A stretch of 10,055 bases of DNA from DATCMA01 sp036563645 (GCA_036563645.1 DATCMA010000001.1:1-10055), one strand, 5' to 3'. Shown: positions 1-7,466, counted from the stretch's first letter. Notes: generated by a model not told the origin, from the sequence alone. Made by a program: numbers and translations.

Positions 1-25
1 GCTTAGGATATGCGGGCAATCGGCG

Positions 26-730
26 ATGGCCAGCCAGGTCACGAGAGTGGTCGCACCAATCCGGCAGCAGGCGGTCGAGAGCCTGCGCCGTGCCATCGCG
101 GAGCAGATCTTACGACCCGGCACACGCCTGGTGGAGCGGGACCTGTGTGAGCAGTTGCAGGTCAGCCGCGGGCTGCTGCGCGAGGGGTTGCGGCAACTCG
201 AGACCGAGGGGCTGCTGACCCGTGATTCCCGTGGGCGGCTCATCGTCGCATCCATCAGCCTGGAGCAGGCCCGGGGAGTCTACGAGGTACGGGCGACGCT
301 CGAGGGGATGGCGGGCCGGTTGTTCGCCGAGCGGGCCACGGATGAGGACGTCCGGCGGCTGCGCGGGGCCTACCGGCTGGTGGCCGAGGCCGCGCGCGAC
401 GGCTGTCTCAGCGCCTTCCTGGCTGCGAAGGATCGGTTCTACGACGTGCTGCTCGAGGGCGCGGGGAACGACGCGCTGCGGACGGTCTTGAGGACGCTCT
501 ACTGGCGCATCACCCTGCTCCGGCGCACATCGGTGGGCAGGCCGGGCCGGTTGGAGCAGAGCCTTCAGGAGCTCCATGCCATCGTCGATGCCGCCGCGCG
601 CCGCGACGCCGCCGCCGCGGAGGAGTGTTGCGTGGCGCACGTCGTGCGGGCGTGCGAGGCCGCGCTCGGTGATGCGGGAACGGGCGGTGCGGGTGCCTCG
701 GAGCCGCTCGGCGCGGCATCCCCGCCCTGA
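26..730 (+). CDS. GntR-family transcriptional regulator, FCD (VanR/FadR-like) type
   Basis: DNA-binding repressor or activator that probably senses an acidic or aromatic metabolite and controls the catabolic genes directly downstream. Residues about 12-75 form the winged helix-turn-helix: a helix with ESLRRAIAEQIL, then PGTRLVERDL, the recognition region QVSRGLLREGLRQLETEGLL and a wing around RDSRGRLIV. Residues about 80-215 form the all-helical FCD effector domain, opened by a VYEVRATLEG segment. The usual FCD metal ligands are D136, H184 and H205, but the histidine expected three residues after the Asp is Y139. The length of 234 aa is typical, with a low-complexity Gly/Ala tail after residue 215. 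The frame is open to the window's left edge and the ATG at 26 has only a weak ribosome binding site, so an upstream start is possible. It lies 125 bases before the aldolase gene on the same strand. Family assignment is firm; the ligand is unknown. Confidence 0.9.
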   Translation: MASQVTRVVAPIRQQAVESLRRAIAEQILRPGTRLVERDLCEQLQVSRGLLREGLRQLETEGLLTRDSRGRLIVASISLEQARGVYEVRATLEGMAGRLFAERATDEDVRRLRGAYRLVAEAARDGCLSAFLAAKDRFYDVLLEGAGNDALRTVLRTLYWRITLLRRTSVGRPGRLEQSLQELHAIVDAAARRDAAAAEECCVAHVVRACEAALGDAGTGGAGASEPLGAASPP

Positions 731-841
731 CCGGTGAGCCGACGGCTTGCGGTGGGATCGGTCAGGAGGAGCGGGCGAACGAAGTGGAGGTGTGACGCGG
801 GGTCTGGTGTACGGCGACGTGGGCGAGTTCGCGCTCCGACG

Positions 842-848
842 GGAGGAG
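842..848 (+). promoter_or_regulatory. Ribosome binding site of the hydratase-aldolase gene
   Basis: GGAGGAG lies 7 bases before the ATG at 856. It supports the long start, which keeps the N-terminal region matching NahE-type enzymes, over the internal ATG at 901. The 731-855 gap before this gene is the longest in the window and is the natural place for the operon promoter and a GntR operator. I could not pick out convincing -35/-10 boxes or a clean palindrome. Confidence 0.7.
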
Positions 849-855
849 AGTTGAG

Positions 856-1887
856 ATGGCGTCCAGACCGCGAATCACGGCATCGGATCTCCGCGGGGTC
901 ATGGCCTATCCGCCGACGCCGGCGACGGCCAACGCGGGGGACCTGACCGCCCGCGACACGGTCAACCTCGACGAGTCGGAGCGCATGATCCGCGCGCTCC
1001 TCGACGACGGCTTCGACAGCATCGCCACGAACGGGACTCTCGGTGAGATGGCCACTCTGACGCTGGAGGAGTGGCAGCAGTTCGCCGCGGTGGTGGCGGA
1101 AACCGTCCGGGCGTACAACCCGGACTACCCCCTCTTCATCGGGGTCACCACGCTCAACACCCGCGACACGGTCGCGCGCATGCGCTTTGTGCGTGACCTC
1201 GGGGTGACGGGGGTGCTGCTGGGCCGGCCGATGTGGACGGAGATGACCGGCCCGGGAATGATCCGCTTCTACCGCGACGTGGCCGAGGCGGTGCCGGACC
1301 TGGCCATCTGCGTCTACGACAACACGGCGGCCTTCCGGGGCGTCATCCCCACGGAGGTGTACGCCGCGCTGGCCGATATCCCCCAGGTGGTGGCGGTCAA
1401 GTATGCGGGCGGTGCCGCCATCGGGTTCCGTTACCACAACGACCTGCGTGCGGTGCAGGGCAAGATCCGGCTGTTCCCGATCGAGTGTATCTGGTACTTC
1501 GCCTATAGCCTCTACCGGGATGAGGTGCCGGGCTTCTGGAGCACCACAGCCACCTGTGGGCCGGAGCCGGTGCTGTACCTGCGCGACACCCTGCTCGGCG
1601 GCGACGAGGAGGAAGGGCGTTGGATCGCCGAGCGGATTCTCTGGGCCCATGAGCCGTTCATCGTCGGGCGGGACTTCCCGGAGTTTGCCCGCTACAACAT
1701 CCAGCTCGAGCGGCTGCGGTATGAGGCGGCGGGGTACATGACGCCTGGCCCGTCGCGTCCGCCCTACGTGATGGAGCTGCTGCCCGAGCGGCACGTGGCG
1801 GACACGCTCGAGCATGTCAAGCGCTGGCGCCAGCTTGTGGAGGAGGTGCGAGCGCGCCGGATGGAGCAACGCGCTGTGCTCCGATGA
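856..1887 (+). CDS. Hydratase-aldolase of the DapA/NAL superfamily, trans-o-hydroxybenzylidenepyruvate hydratase-aldolase (NahE/PhdJ) type
   Basis: Likely adds water to, then cleaves, an arylidene-pyruvate produced by meta-cleavage of a fused aromatic diol, releasing pyruvate and an aromatic aldehyde. It is a cytosolic class I (Schiff-base) aldolase with a TIM barrel. K182 in IPQVVAVKYAGG is the Schiff-base lysine. Y154 in ICVYDN is the conserved catalytic tyrosine. TNGTLGEMATLT at about residues 58-69 is the carboxylate-binding strand. The C-terminal segment around FARYNIQLERLRYEAAG and PGPSRPPY is characteristic of the NahE/PhdJ branch, not of true dihydrodipicolinate synthase, and the length of 343 aa fits that branch rather than the roughly 295 aa of DapA. 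It opens the presumed operon, ahead of a Rieske dioxygenase, which agrees with a role in aromatic catabolism. The exact substrate is unknown. An extradiol dioxygenase to supply it is not in the window. Confidence 0.85.
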   Translation: MASRPRITASDLRGVMAYPPTPATANAGDLTARDTVNLDESERMIRALLDDGFDSIATNGTLGEMATLTLEEWQQFAAVVAETVRAYNPDYPLFIGVTTLNTRDTVARMRFVRDLGVTGVLLGRPMWTEMTGPGMIRFYRDVAEAVPDLAICVYDNTAAFRGVIPTEVYAALADIPQVVAVKYAGGAAIGFRYHNDLRAVQGKIRLFPIECIWYFAYSLYRDEVPGFWSTTATCGPEPVLYLRDTLLGGDEEEGRWIAERILWAHEPFIVGRDFPEFARYNIQLERLRYEAAGYMTPGPSRPPYVMELLPERHVADTLEHVKRWRQLVEEVRARRMEQRAVLR

Positions 1888-1932
1888 CCGAACGGTCGCG
1901 CTCGGCGACCCGGACGACGAGGAGGTTAGGTC

Positions 1933-3297
1933 ATGCAGACCGTCAACACCGCGTCCGTGCCGGAGTTCGTGCAGCGAATGTGGCACACCCTGCCGGAGGG
2001 GCGCGTCCCGGCCAAGATCTTCAATGACCCGGCGGTCTATGAACTGGAGAAGGAGCGGCTCTTTTCCCGGGCCTGGTGTTTCCTGGCGCACGAGTCGGAG
2101 GTGCCGCATCCGGGGGACTACGTCCTGCGCTGGATCGGCGACAACTCCATCATCGTCGTGCGCGACGAGCACGGGGAGATTCGCGCTCACCACAACCGCT
2201 GCACGCACCGCGGCAATCAGGTGTGCAAGGCGGAGATGGGCAACGCGTCGCACTTCCGCTGCTCATACCACGGCTGGACCTTCAAGAACACCGGGGATCT
2301 GATCGGTGTCCCCTACTACCGCGAGGTGTACCGCGAGAGCCTCCGCAAGGGGGAGTGGGGCCTGAAGCCGGTCCGAATCGACACGTACGCCGGGTTGATC
2401 TTCGGCACGCTCGACCCGGAGGCGGAACCGCTCGACGAGTACCTGGGCGGCTTCCAGTTCTACCTGGATTTCTTCCTCAAGCCCGGTCCCAATGGGACCG
2501 AAGTCTACGGCCCGCCCGAGCGCTGGGTGGCCGATACCGACTGGAAGATCTGCGCCGAGAACTTCGGCGGCGACGGCTACCACACGCCGGTCACGCACCA
2601 GTTCGGCTTCCAGCTCGGGTTCTATCCCTCCTCGGGCAAGACCCACTTCATGGGCTACGCGGTCCACATCCCCGGCCGCGGGCACTTGATCGGGATCGGC
2701 CACACGCCGGGGCTGCCGCCGTTCGTCGGGTTCCCCGAGGAAGTCGTCGAAGGGATGCAGCAGGCGCTGTCGCCGGAGCAGATCGAGGTCTTCAGCCCGG
2801 CGCGCATGTCGGTGGGCACGGTGTTCCCGAACCTGTCGTTCCTGATCCAACCCTTCAGCCTGACGCCGAAGCAGCCGGGGTTGAAGTTCTGCACCATGCG
2901 GCTGTGGCACCCGCGGGGGCCGGGCAAGATCGAGATGTTCAGTTGGTGTCTGGTGCCGAAGGATGCGCCGCAGTCCGTCAAGGATGAGCTGTACCGGATC
3001 TACAACCTGGCCTTCGGGCCGGCGGGGACCTTCGAGCAGGACGACTTCGAGAACTGGACCAACCTCTCGCGCCAGAACGGGGCGAGCTCGGCGGCGGACT
3101 TTGATCTTGCCTACTTCCAGGGACTCGACTGGGAGCCACTCAAGGATCACCCCGGCCCGGGCCTGGCCTTCACCCCGTACGTGACGGAGATCGGGTTCCG
3201 CAACCTGTGGGGGACGTGGCTCAACTACGTGTCGACGCCGCCGGGTGAGCGCGTGGACCCCAGTCGCGTTCCGCCCGCGTTCCACCCGCCGCAGTAG
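1933..3297 (+). CDS. Rieske non-haem iron aromatic ring-hydroxylating dioxygenase, large (alpha) subunit
   Basis: Catalytic subunit of a ring-hydroxylating oxygenase that inserts both atoms of O2 to form a cis-dihydrodiol. Residues about 45-150 form the Rieske domain, with 2Fe-2S ligands C90 and H92 (NRCTHRG) and C110 and H113 (CSYHGWTF), the classical CxH-17-CxxH spacing. The catalytic domain carries the mononuclear iron motif: bridging D214, ligands H217 and H222 in GGDGYHTPVTH, and the third ligand Asp at D370 or D371 in FEQDDFENW. The length of 454 aa and this motif arrangement fit naphthalene/biphenyl/PAH-type alpha subunits, including the NidA/PhdA-like actinobacterial branch. Its ATG is preceded by GAGGAGGT at 1918-1925. 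The beta subunit follows 84 bases later and a dihydrodiol dehydrogenase two genes on. No ferredoxin or reductase gene is present. Substrate range cannot be read from the sequence. Confidence 0.93.
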   Translation: MQTVNTASVPEFVQRMWHTLPEGRVPAKIFNDPAVYELEKERLFSRAWCFLAHESEVPHPGDYVLRWIGDNSIIVVRDEHGEIRAHHNRCTHRGNQVCKAEMGNASHFRCSYHGWTFKNTGDLIGVPYYREVYRESLRKGEWGLKPVRIDTYAGLIFGTLDPEAEPLDEYLGGFQFYLDFFLKPGPNGTEVYGPPERWVADTDWKICAENFGGDGYHTPVTHQFGFQLGFYPSSGKTHFMGYAVHIPGRGHLIGIGHTPGLPPFVGFPEEVVEGMQQALSPEQIEVFSPARMSVGTVFPNLSFLIQPFSLTPKQPGLKFCTMRLWHPRGPGKIEMFSWCLVPKDAPQSVKDELYRIYNLAFGPAGTFEQDDFENWTNLSRQNGASSAADFDLAYFQGLDWEPLKDHPGPGLAFTPYVTEIGFRNLWGTWLNYVSTPPGERVDPSRVPPAFHPPQ

Positions 3298-3381
3298 ACA
3301 GGTCGGGTTCCCCACGTCTGTCAGGGGGTGCCCGTCTGCCGTCGGAGGTTGGTTCGAGCGCAGTCGAAGGGGTGGTACGAC

Positions 3382-3936
3382 ATGGAGACCGGAGCACAGC
3401 CGCGAACTCCGCCCGGCGTCCCGCGGACGGCGGAGATCCCGCCGGAGGTTCGGGAGTCGATCACGGACTTCCTTTATTACGAGGCGGACTTGCTCGACGA
3501 GCGCCACTACGAGGAGTGGGTCGAGCTGTTCACCGACGATGCGCGCTACGAGGTGCCGGTCCGCGTCACGCGCGAAAAGAAGGCGGAGTGGGACGTCTCG
3601 CCCACGGCGCGCATCATCGACGACTCGAAGGAGATGCTGCAGGTCCGGGTTGCTCGCCTGAACACGGAGTACGCCTGGGCCGAAGACCCGCCGTCCCGCG
3701 TCCGGCACTTCATCACGAACATCCGTATCCACCCGGGTGATACCGAGGGGGAGTACGCGGTCCGGTACAACGTGCTGATCTACCGGAGCCGCGGTGAGTT
3801 GCCGCGGTACGAGGTGCTCTCGGGCCAGCGGCGCGATGTGCTGCGGGAGACGCCCGACGGCTGGCGGATCGCGTACCGGCAAGTGATCCTCGACCAAAGT
3901 GTGCTGGCGACCTACAACCTCTCCTATTTCGTGTAG
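3382..3936 (+). CDS. Aromatic ring-hydroxylating dioxygenase, small (beta) subunit
   Basis: Structural subunit of the alpha3beta3 dioxygenase, with the SnoaL/NTF2-like fold and no catalytic residues of its own. Family hallmarks are the N-terminal helix with ITDFLYYEADLLDER, then YEEWVELFTDDARYEVPVR, then SRVRHFITNIRI, and the C-terminal strands with GWRIAYRQVILDQSVL. The 184 aa length matches BphA2/HcaF-like proteins (about 170-190 aa). I chose the ATG at 3382, with GAAGGGG 9 bases upstream. An in-frame GTG at 3328 would add 18 residues rich in Arg that do not resemble the family. It directly follows its alpha subunit, as is usual for this enzyme class. Confidence 0.92.
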   Translation: METGAQPRTPPGVPRTAEIPPEVRESITDFLYYEADLLDERHYEEWVELFTDDARYEVPVRVTREKKAEWDVSPTARIIDDSKEMLQVRVARLNTEYAWAEDPPSRVRHFITNIRIHPGDTEGEYAVRYNVLIYRSRGELPRYEVLSGQRRDVLRETPDGWRIAYRQVILDQSVLATYNLSYFV

Positions 3937-3981
3937 GGCCGCGCGGGCGCGCCCGTCACCCGTCACAGGAGGAGCGCGAGG

Positions 3982-4227
3982 ATGAACGGCCACGACGGGA
4001 ACGAAGAGGTCGTCCTCGAGGTGATTGGGGAGCCGATCACCATTGCCAATGAGTTTGCGGAGGTGGAGATCCGCAAGGTGCGCACGCGGAACGGTGTCCG
4101 ACTCGAGATCCGCTCGCCGAAGCTGGACTACATGGTCCGGCTGGATGCGCTGGAACTGGAGGCGCTGAGCTGGCAGCCGGTGGAGACGTTCTCCCGGTTC
4201 CTCGAAACGCCGTGGGGGCCCCGCTAG
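3982..4227 (+). CDS. Small conserved-type protein of unknown function within the dioxygenase cluster (81 aa)
   Basis: Function unknown. The 81-residue protein is acidic in its first third and has alternating hydrophobic/charged stretches (ITIANEFAEVEIRKV, VRLEIRSP) that suggest a small beta-rich domain. It ends in a region with SWQPVETFSRFL. It has no cysteine, so it is not the missing ferredoxin, and no membrane segment or signal peptide. A strong ribosome binding site (AGGAGGAG at 3967-3974) lies 7 bases before the ATG. It sits between the beta subunit (45 bases) and the dehydrogenase (29-59 bases, depending on that gene's start). From memory, similar short proteins occur next to Rieske dioxygenase genes in actinobacteria, sometimes labelled dihydrodiol dehydrogenase without catalytic motifs to justify it. 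An accessory or assembly role for the oxygenase is inference. Confidence 0.75.
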   Translation: MNGHDGNEEVVLEVIGEPITIANEFAEVEIRKVRTRNGVRLEIRSPKLDYMVRLDALELEALSWQPVETFSRFLETPWGPR

Positions 4228-4272
4228 GGCCGCGGAGCTGAATCCCGGAGGTCGTCGTGGCGACACCCCGGC

Positions 4273-4280
4273 AGGGAGGA
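4273..4280 (+). promoter_or_regulatory. Ribosome binding site that decides the dehydrogenase start
   Basis: AGGGAGGA lies 6 bases before the GTG at 4287. A competing GGAGGT at 4247-4252 sits only 4 bases before an in-frame GTG at 4257. The downstream site has better spacing and gives a protein that begins seven residues before the first beta strand, as in BphB-type dehydrogenases. It is therefore preferred. Confidence 0.6.
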
Positions 4281-4286
4281 ACAACC

Positions 4287-5117
4287 GTGGGCTGGCTTGA
4301 CGGACAGGTAGCACTGGTCGTCGGTGGCACGTCCGGCATCGGCCGGGCGGTGGTGGATGCCTTCGTCGCGGAAGGGGCGCGGGTCGCCGCGTTCGGCCGC
4401 AGCGAGGCGAAGCTGCACGCAATCGACGCGGCCCACGGACCGCAGGTGCTCACGCTGCAGGGAGGTGCCACCCAGTACGCCGACCTCGAGCATGCCGTCG
4501 CGCGCGTGACCGACGCCTTCGGCCGGCTCGACACCCTCGTCTGCTGCACCGGGGTGTTCGACTCCTACCGGAGCATCCTGGACTTGACGCCCGGGGAGAT
4601 TGAGGCGGGGTTCGACGAGATCTTCGCCACCAACGTGAAGTCGTACATGCTCGCCGTCAAGGCGGCCCTGCCGGGGCTGCTCGACAGCAACGGCTCGATC
4701 ATTCTCACCCTGTCCACGGCTGCTTTCTACCCTGAGGGCGGCGGCCTGCTCTACGGCGCGTCCAAGTGGGCGACTCGCGGGCTGGTCGTCCACCTCGCCC
4801 ACCAGCTCGCGCCGCGCGTGCGCGTCAACGGCGTGGCTCCGGGCGGGACCTCCGGTACGGACCTCCGGGGGCTGCACGCGTTCGGCCAGGCTACGAACTC
4901 GATAGCGCAGGTGGCCGGGCGCGACGAACGCATCCGCGCGACCACGCCCATGCGTATGGTCCCCACGCCCGACGATCACGCCGCGGCCTACGTCTACCTC
5001 GCGGCCACGGCACGCAGCCGCGTGGTAACCGGGGTGGTCATCAACACCGACGGTGGGCGAGGCATTGCCGGGCTGACGCGGCTCGCCGGTCTGGCGCAGG
5101 AGGGGGAACCGCCGTGA
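4287..5117 (+). CDS. Short-chain dehydrogenase, cis-dihydrodiol dehydrogenase (BphB-like)
   Basis: Probably oxidises the cis-dihydrodiol made by the dioxygenase to a catechol-type diol. The 276 aa protein has the SDR Rossmann glycine motif GGTSGIG (residues 13-19), the structural N116, and catalytic S143, Y156 and K160 (YGASK). The segment TLSTAAFYPEGGGLLYGASK and the later RVNGVAPGG with TDLRG closely follow biphenyl dihydrodiol dehydrogenases as I recall them. Two deviations are visible. The NAG motif reads CTG (residues 87-89). The acidic residue that ends the second strand in NAD-dependent BphB is replaced by G37-R38-S39, a pattern associated with NADP preference. The start chosen is GTG 4287; GTG 4257 would add ten residues. 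Its stop overlaps the start of the next gene by four bases (GTGA), indicating translational coupling. Confidence 0.85.
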   Translation: MGWLDGQVALVVGGTSGIGRAVVDAFVAEGARVAAFGRSEAKLHAIDAAHGPQVLTLQGGATQYADLEHAVARVTDAFGRLDTLVCCTGVFDSYRSILDLTPGEIEAGFDEIFATNVKSYMLAVKAALPGLLDSNGSIILTLSTAAFYPEGGGLLYGASKWATRGLVVHLAHQLAPRVRVNGVAPGGTSGTDLRGLHAFGQATNSIAQVAGRDERIRATTPMRMVPTPDDHAAAYVYLAATARSRVVTGVVINTDGGRGIAGLTRLAGLAQEGEPP

Positions 5118-7456
5118 TCGGGCAAGCGGTGCGCCGCGCCGAGGACAAGCGGTTCATCACCGGGCGCGGAACCTACACCGACGATATCCGCCTCCCCGGT
5201 CTGCTCTCCGCCGTGTTCGTCCGCTCCCCGTTACCCAGCGCGCGGATCACGCGGCTTGATGCCGGCGAGGCCCTGTCGGTCCCCGGGGTGCGGCACGTCC
5301 TCACCGCCCGGGAGCTGGCCGGGCATCTCAGGGCGATCCCGCTCATCCGCCGTCCGCCCAACGCCGACCGGCTGCCCTCGATTCCGATCCTGGCCGACGA
5401 GCGAGTCTGCTACCAGGGGGAGCCGGTGGCCCTCGTCGTGGCCGACGGCCGTGCCGCCGCCTACGATGCCGCCGCGCGGGTCCAGGTCGAGTACGAGTCC
5501 CTGCCGGCTGTGGCCTCCGTCGAGGACGCGGTGCGGGATGGCGCCCCCAGCGTCCACCCAGAGACGCCTGGCAACGTCGCCTTTCAGCACCACCTCCACG
5601 CCGGGGATCCCGCTGCGGCGTTCCGCGCGGCCGATGTCGTCATCCGGCAGCGTTTCGTCAACAACCGCGTGGTCCCGAGTTCGCTCGAACCGCGCGCCTG
5701 CCTGGCCTGGTACGACCCGGCGCGGGATCTCTTGACCTGTTGGCTCAGCACCCAGCGGCCCCACCACACGCGCTGGTTCATCGCCGAGATCCTCGGGATC
5801 CCCGAGCACCGGGTACGTGTGATCGCCCCGGACGTTGGTGGGGCGTTCGGAGCCAAGGAGCCGATGTATCCGGACGAGGTGGCCGTCATCTTCGCCTCCC
5901 TCCGGCTGGGTCATCCGATCGCCTGGATGGAGGACCGGCGCGAGAACTTCGTCGCCACCACACACGGGCGCGATCAGGTCGCCGACCTGGAAGTCGCAGC
6001 CACCCGCGAGGGGGAGATCCTGGCGGTCCGCGGCGCGATCGACGCCAACATGGGCGCGTACCTCTACCCCAACTCCGCCGGCATGGTGCTCGCCCGGACC
6101 GGTCCACTACTGCCCGGCTGCTACCAGATCCGCCACCTGGATGTGCAGCTCCGGGGTGTCTTTACCAACACCACCCCGCTGGCTCCCTATCGCGGGGCGG
6201 GACGACCCGAGGCGATCTACTACATCGAGCGGCTGGTCGATCTCGTGGCGGCCGAGGTGGGCCTGGACCCGACCGAGGTGCGCCGTCGCAACTTCATCCC
6301 ATCGGACGCCTTTCCCTACGACACAGCGGCCGGCCTGACCTACGACAGCGGCGACTACAGCGCGGCGCTCGACCGAGCATGCGCACTGCTCGACTACGAG
6401 ACGCTCCGCGAGCGGCAGGCCGCGCTGCGAAAGCAGGGACGCTACCTGGGTATCGGCTTCTCCAGCTACGTCGAGTTAGGCGGCGCGACCCCCTCCCGCT
6501 TGGCCGCGCTCGAAGGTTCGCCCGGCCTCTGGGAGAGCGCCGTCGCGCGGGCGGACCCGACCGGGGGCGTGACCGTCTCCGTCGGCACCAGCGGCCACGG
6601 CCAGGGCCATGAGACCGCGTTTGCCCAGATCGCCGCCGAGGCGCTGGGCATCCCGCTCGAACAGATCACCGTGCTCTACGGCGATACCGCGACCGCGCCG
6701 TTCGGCTTCGGGACGTTCGGGACGCGCAGCATCACGGTCGGCGGCTCGGCGGTGCTCCTCGCCTGCCAGCGGCTGCTGGAGAGCGCGCGCGATTTGGCGG
6801 CGCGCGTGCTCGAAGCCAGTCCGTCCGACCTCTCGTACGAGGCCGGGCGGTTCACCGTGCGCGGGGCACCCGATCGGTCGCTCACCTTCCGCGAGGTGGC
6901 CCATGCGGCGACCTTCTCGCCACTGGCCGCGGCCGACGGGCGCGAGCCGGGGCTGGAAGCACGGGCGGCATTCGACCCCGCCAACTACACCTTCTCCGGC
7001 GGAGTGCATGCCTGTGTCGTCGAGGTGGACCCGGCGACCGGCCGGGTCACGCTGCTGAAGTACGTCGGCGTCGACGACTGCGGCCGTGCCATCAACCCGC
7101 TTCTGATCGAGGGGCAGATGTACGGTGGCATCGTGCAGGGCATCGGCCAGGCGCTCTTTGAGGAAGCGCACTACGACGCCCAGGGGTACCTGCTGAGTGC
7201 GTCGTTCCTCGACTATGCCCTGCCCAAGGCGCTCGGTCTGCCGACCATCGTCAGCGCCATCCAGGAGATTCCGACGGACGCCAACCCGCTGGGGGCCAAG
7301 GGGATCGGTGAGGCGGGCACCATCGCCGCGCCGCCGGCGGTGGTCAACGCCGTCGTCGACGCGCTGCGCCCGTTCAACGTCCGCCATCTCGACATGCCGC
7401 TCCGGCCCGAGCGGGTGTGGCGAGCCATCCACCGAGGCACGACCGGCGATTCCTGA
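5114..7456 (+). CDS. Molybdenum hydroxylase large subunit (xanthine dehydrogenase/CoxL form II family)
   Basis: Catalytic, molybdopterin cytosine dinucleotide-type subunit of an enzyme that hydroxylates a heteroaromatic ring carbon or oxidises an aldehyde using water. The 780 aa length is normal. The N-terminal a/b hammerhead domain (about residues 10-115) starts with RRAEDKRFITGRGTYTDDI. The Mo-binding domain follows, with GGAFGAKE at about 242-249, the active-site loop PYRGAGR at 358-364, the SGHGQGHET cofactor segment, and catalytic base E733 in GAKGIGEAG. The PYRGAGR loop marks form II. True CO dehydrogenases carry a Cys-containing AYRCSFR loop, so CO oxidation is unlikely. The start is GTG 5114, with AGGAGGGGG at 5098-5106; the open frame runs further upstream inside the dehydrogenase gene, but that extension is not family-like. 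No FAD-binding or 2Fe-2S subunit gene is adjacent, which is unusual. The substrate is unknown. Confidence 0.9.
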   Translation: MIGQAVRRAEDKRFITGRGTYTDDIRLPGLLSAVFVRSPLPSARITRLDAGEALSVPGVRHVLTARELAGHLRAIPLIRRPPNADRLPSIPILADERVCYQGEPVALVVADGRAAAYDAAARVQVEYESLPAVASVEDAVRDGAPSVHPETPGNVAFQHHLHAGDPAAAFRAADVVIRQRFVNNRVVPSSLEPRACLAWYDPARDLLTCWLSTQRPHHTRWFIAEILGIPEHRVRVIAPDVGGAFGAKEPMYPDEVAVIFASLRLGHPIAWMEDRRENFVATTHGRDQVADLEVAATREGEILAVRGAIDANMGAYLYPNSAGMVLARTGPLLPGCYQIRHLDVQLRGVFTNTTPLAPYRGAGRPEAIYYIERLVDLVAAEVGLDPTEVRRRNFIPSDAFPYDTAAGLTYDSGDYSAALDRACALLDYETLRERQAALRKQGRYLGIGFSSYVELGGATPSRLAALEGSPGLWESAVARADPTGGVTVSVGTSGHGQGHETAFAQIAAEALGIPLEQITVLYGDTATAPFGFGTFGTRSITVGGSAVLLACQRLLESARDLAARVLEASPSDLSYEAGRFTVRGAPDRSLTFREVAHAATFSPLAAADGREPGLEARAAFDPANYTFSGGVHACVVEVDPATGRVTLLKYVGVDDCGRAINPLLIEGQMYGGIVQGIGQALFEEAHYDAQGYLLSASFLDYALPKALGLPTIVSAIQEIPTDANPLGAKGIGEAGTIAAPPAVVNAVVDALRPFNVRHLDMPLRPERVWRAIHRGTTGDS

Positions 7457-7457
7457 C

Positions 7458-7466
7458 GGAGGAGGT
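7458..7466 (+). promoter_or_regulatory. Ribosome binding site of the DUF1185 gene
   Basis: GGAGGAGGT lies 6 bases before the GTG at 7473, which supports that start. The next in-frame candidate, the ATG at 7488, is 21 bases away. The site begins immediately after the stop codon of the preceding gene. Confidence 0.7.

Noticed and set aside
731..855. GntR-type operator candidate around TGGTGTAC near 808-815.
   Set aside because: The second half-site does not match, so there is no real palindrome to support an operator call.
856..1887. Dihydrodipicolinate synthase (lysine biosynthesis).
   Set aside because: Length, C-terminal motifs and the dioxygenase context fit the hydratase-aldolase branch of the same superfamily better.
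3353..3368. Short inverted repeat TTCGA/TCGAA before the beta subunit gene.
   Set aside because: The five-base arms with a 6-base gap are too short to mean much.
3944..3955. Perfect 12-base palindrome of G/C only, next to a 7-base tandem repeat (3953-3966), between the beta subunit and the small protein gene.
   Set aside because: It has no loop or T tract for a terminator and is easily expected by chance at this G+C content.
4766..5113. Possible N-terminal extension of the molybdenum hydroxylase frame.
   Set aside because: It overlaps the dehydrogenase coding region, is low-complexity Arg/Gly/Ala, and family members begin near the GTG at 5114, which has a good ribosome binding site.
5114..7456. 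Aerobic carbon monoxide dehydrogenase.
   Set aside because: The active-site loop is PYRGAGR, without the Cys-containing form I loop, and CoxM and CoxS are absent.
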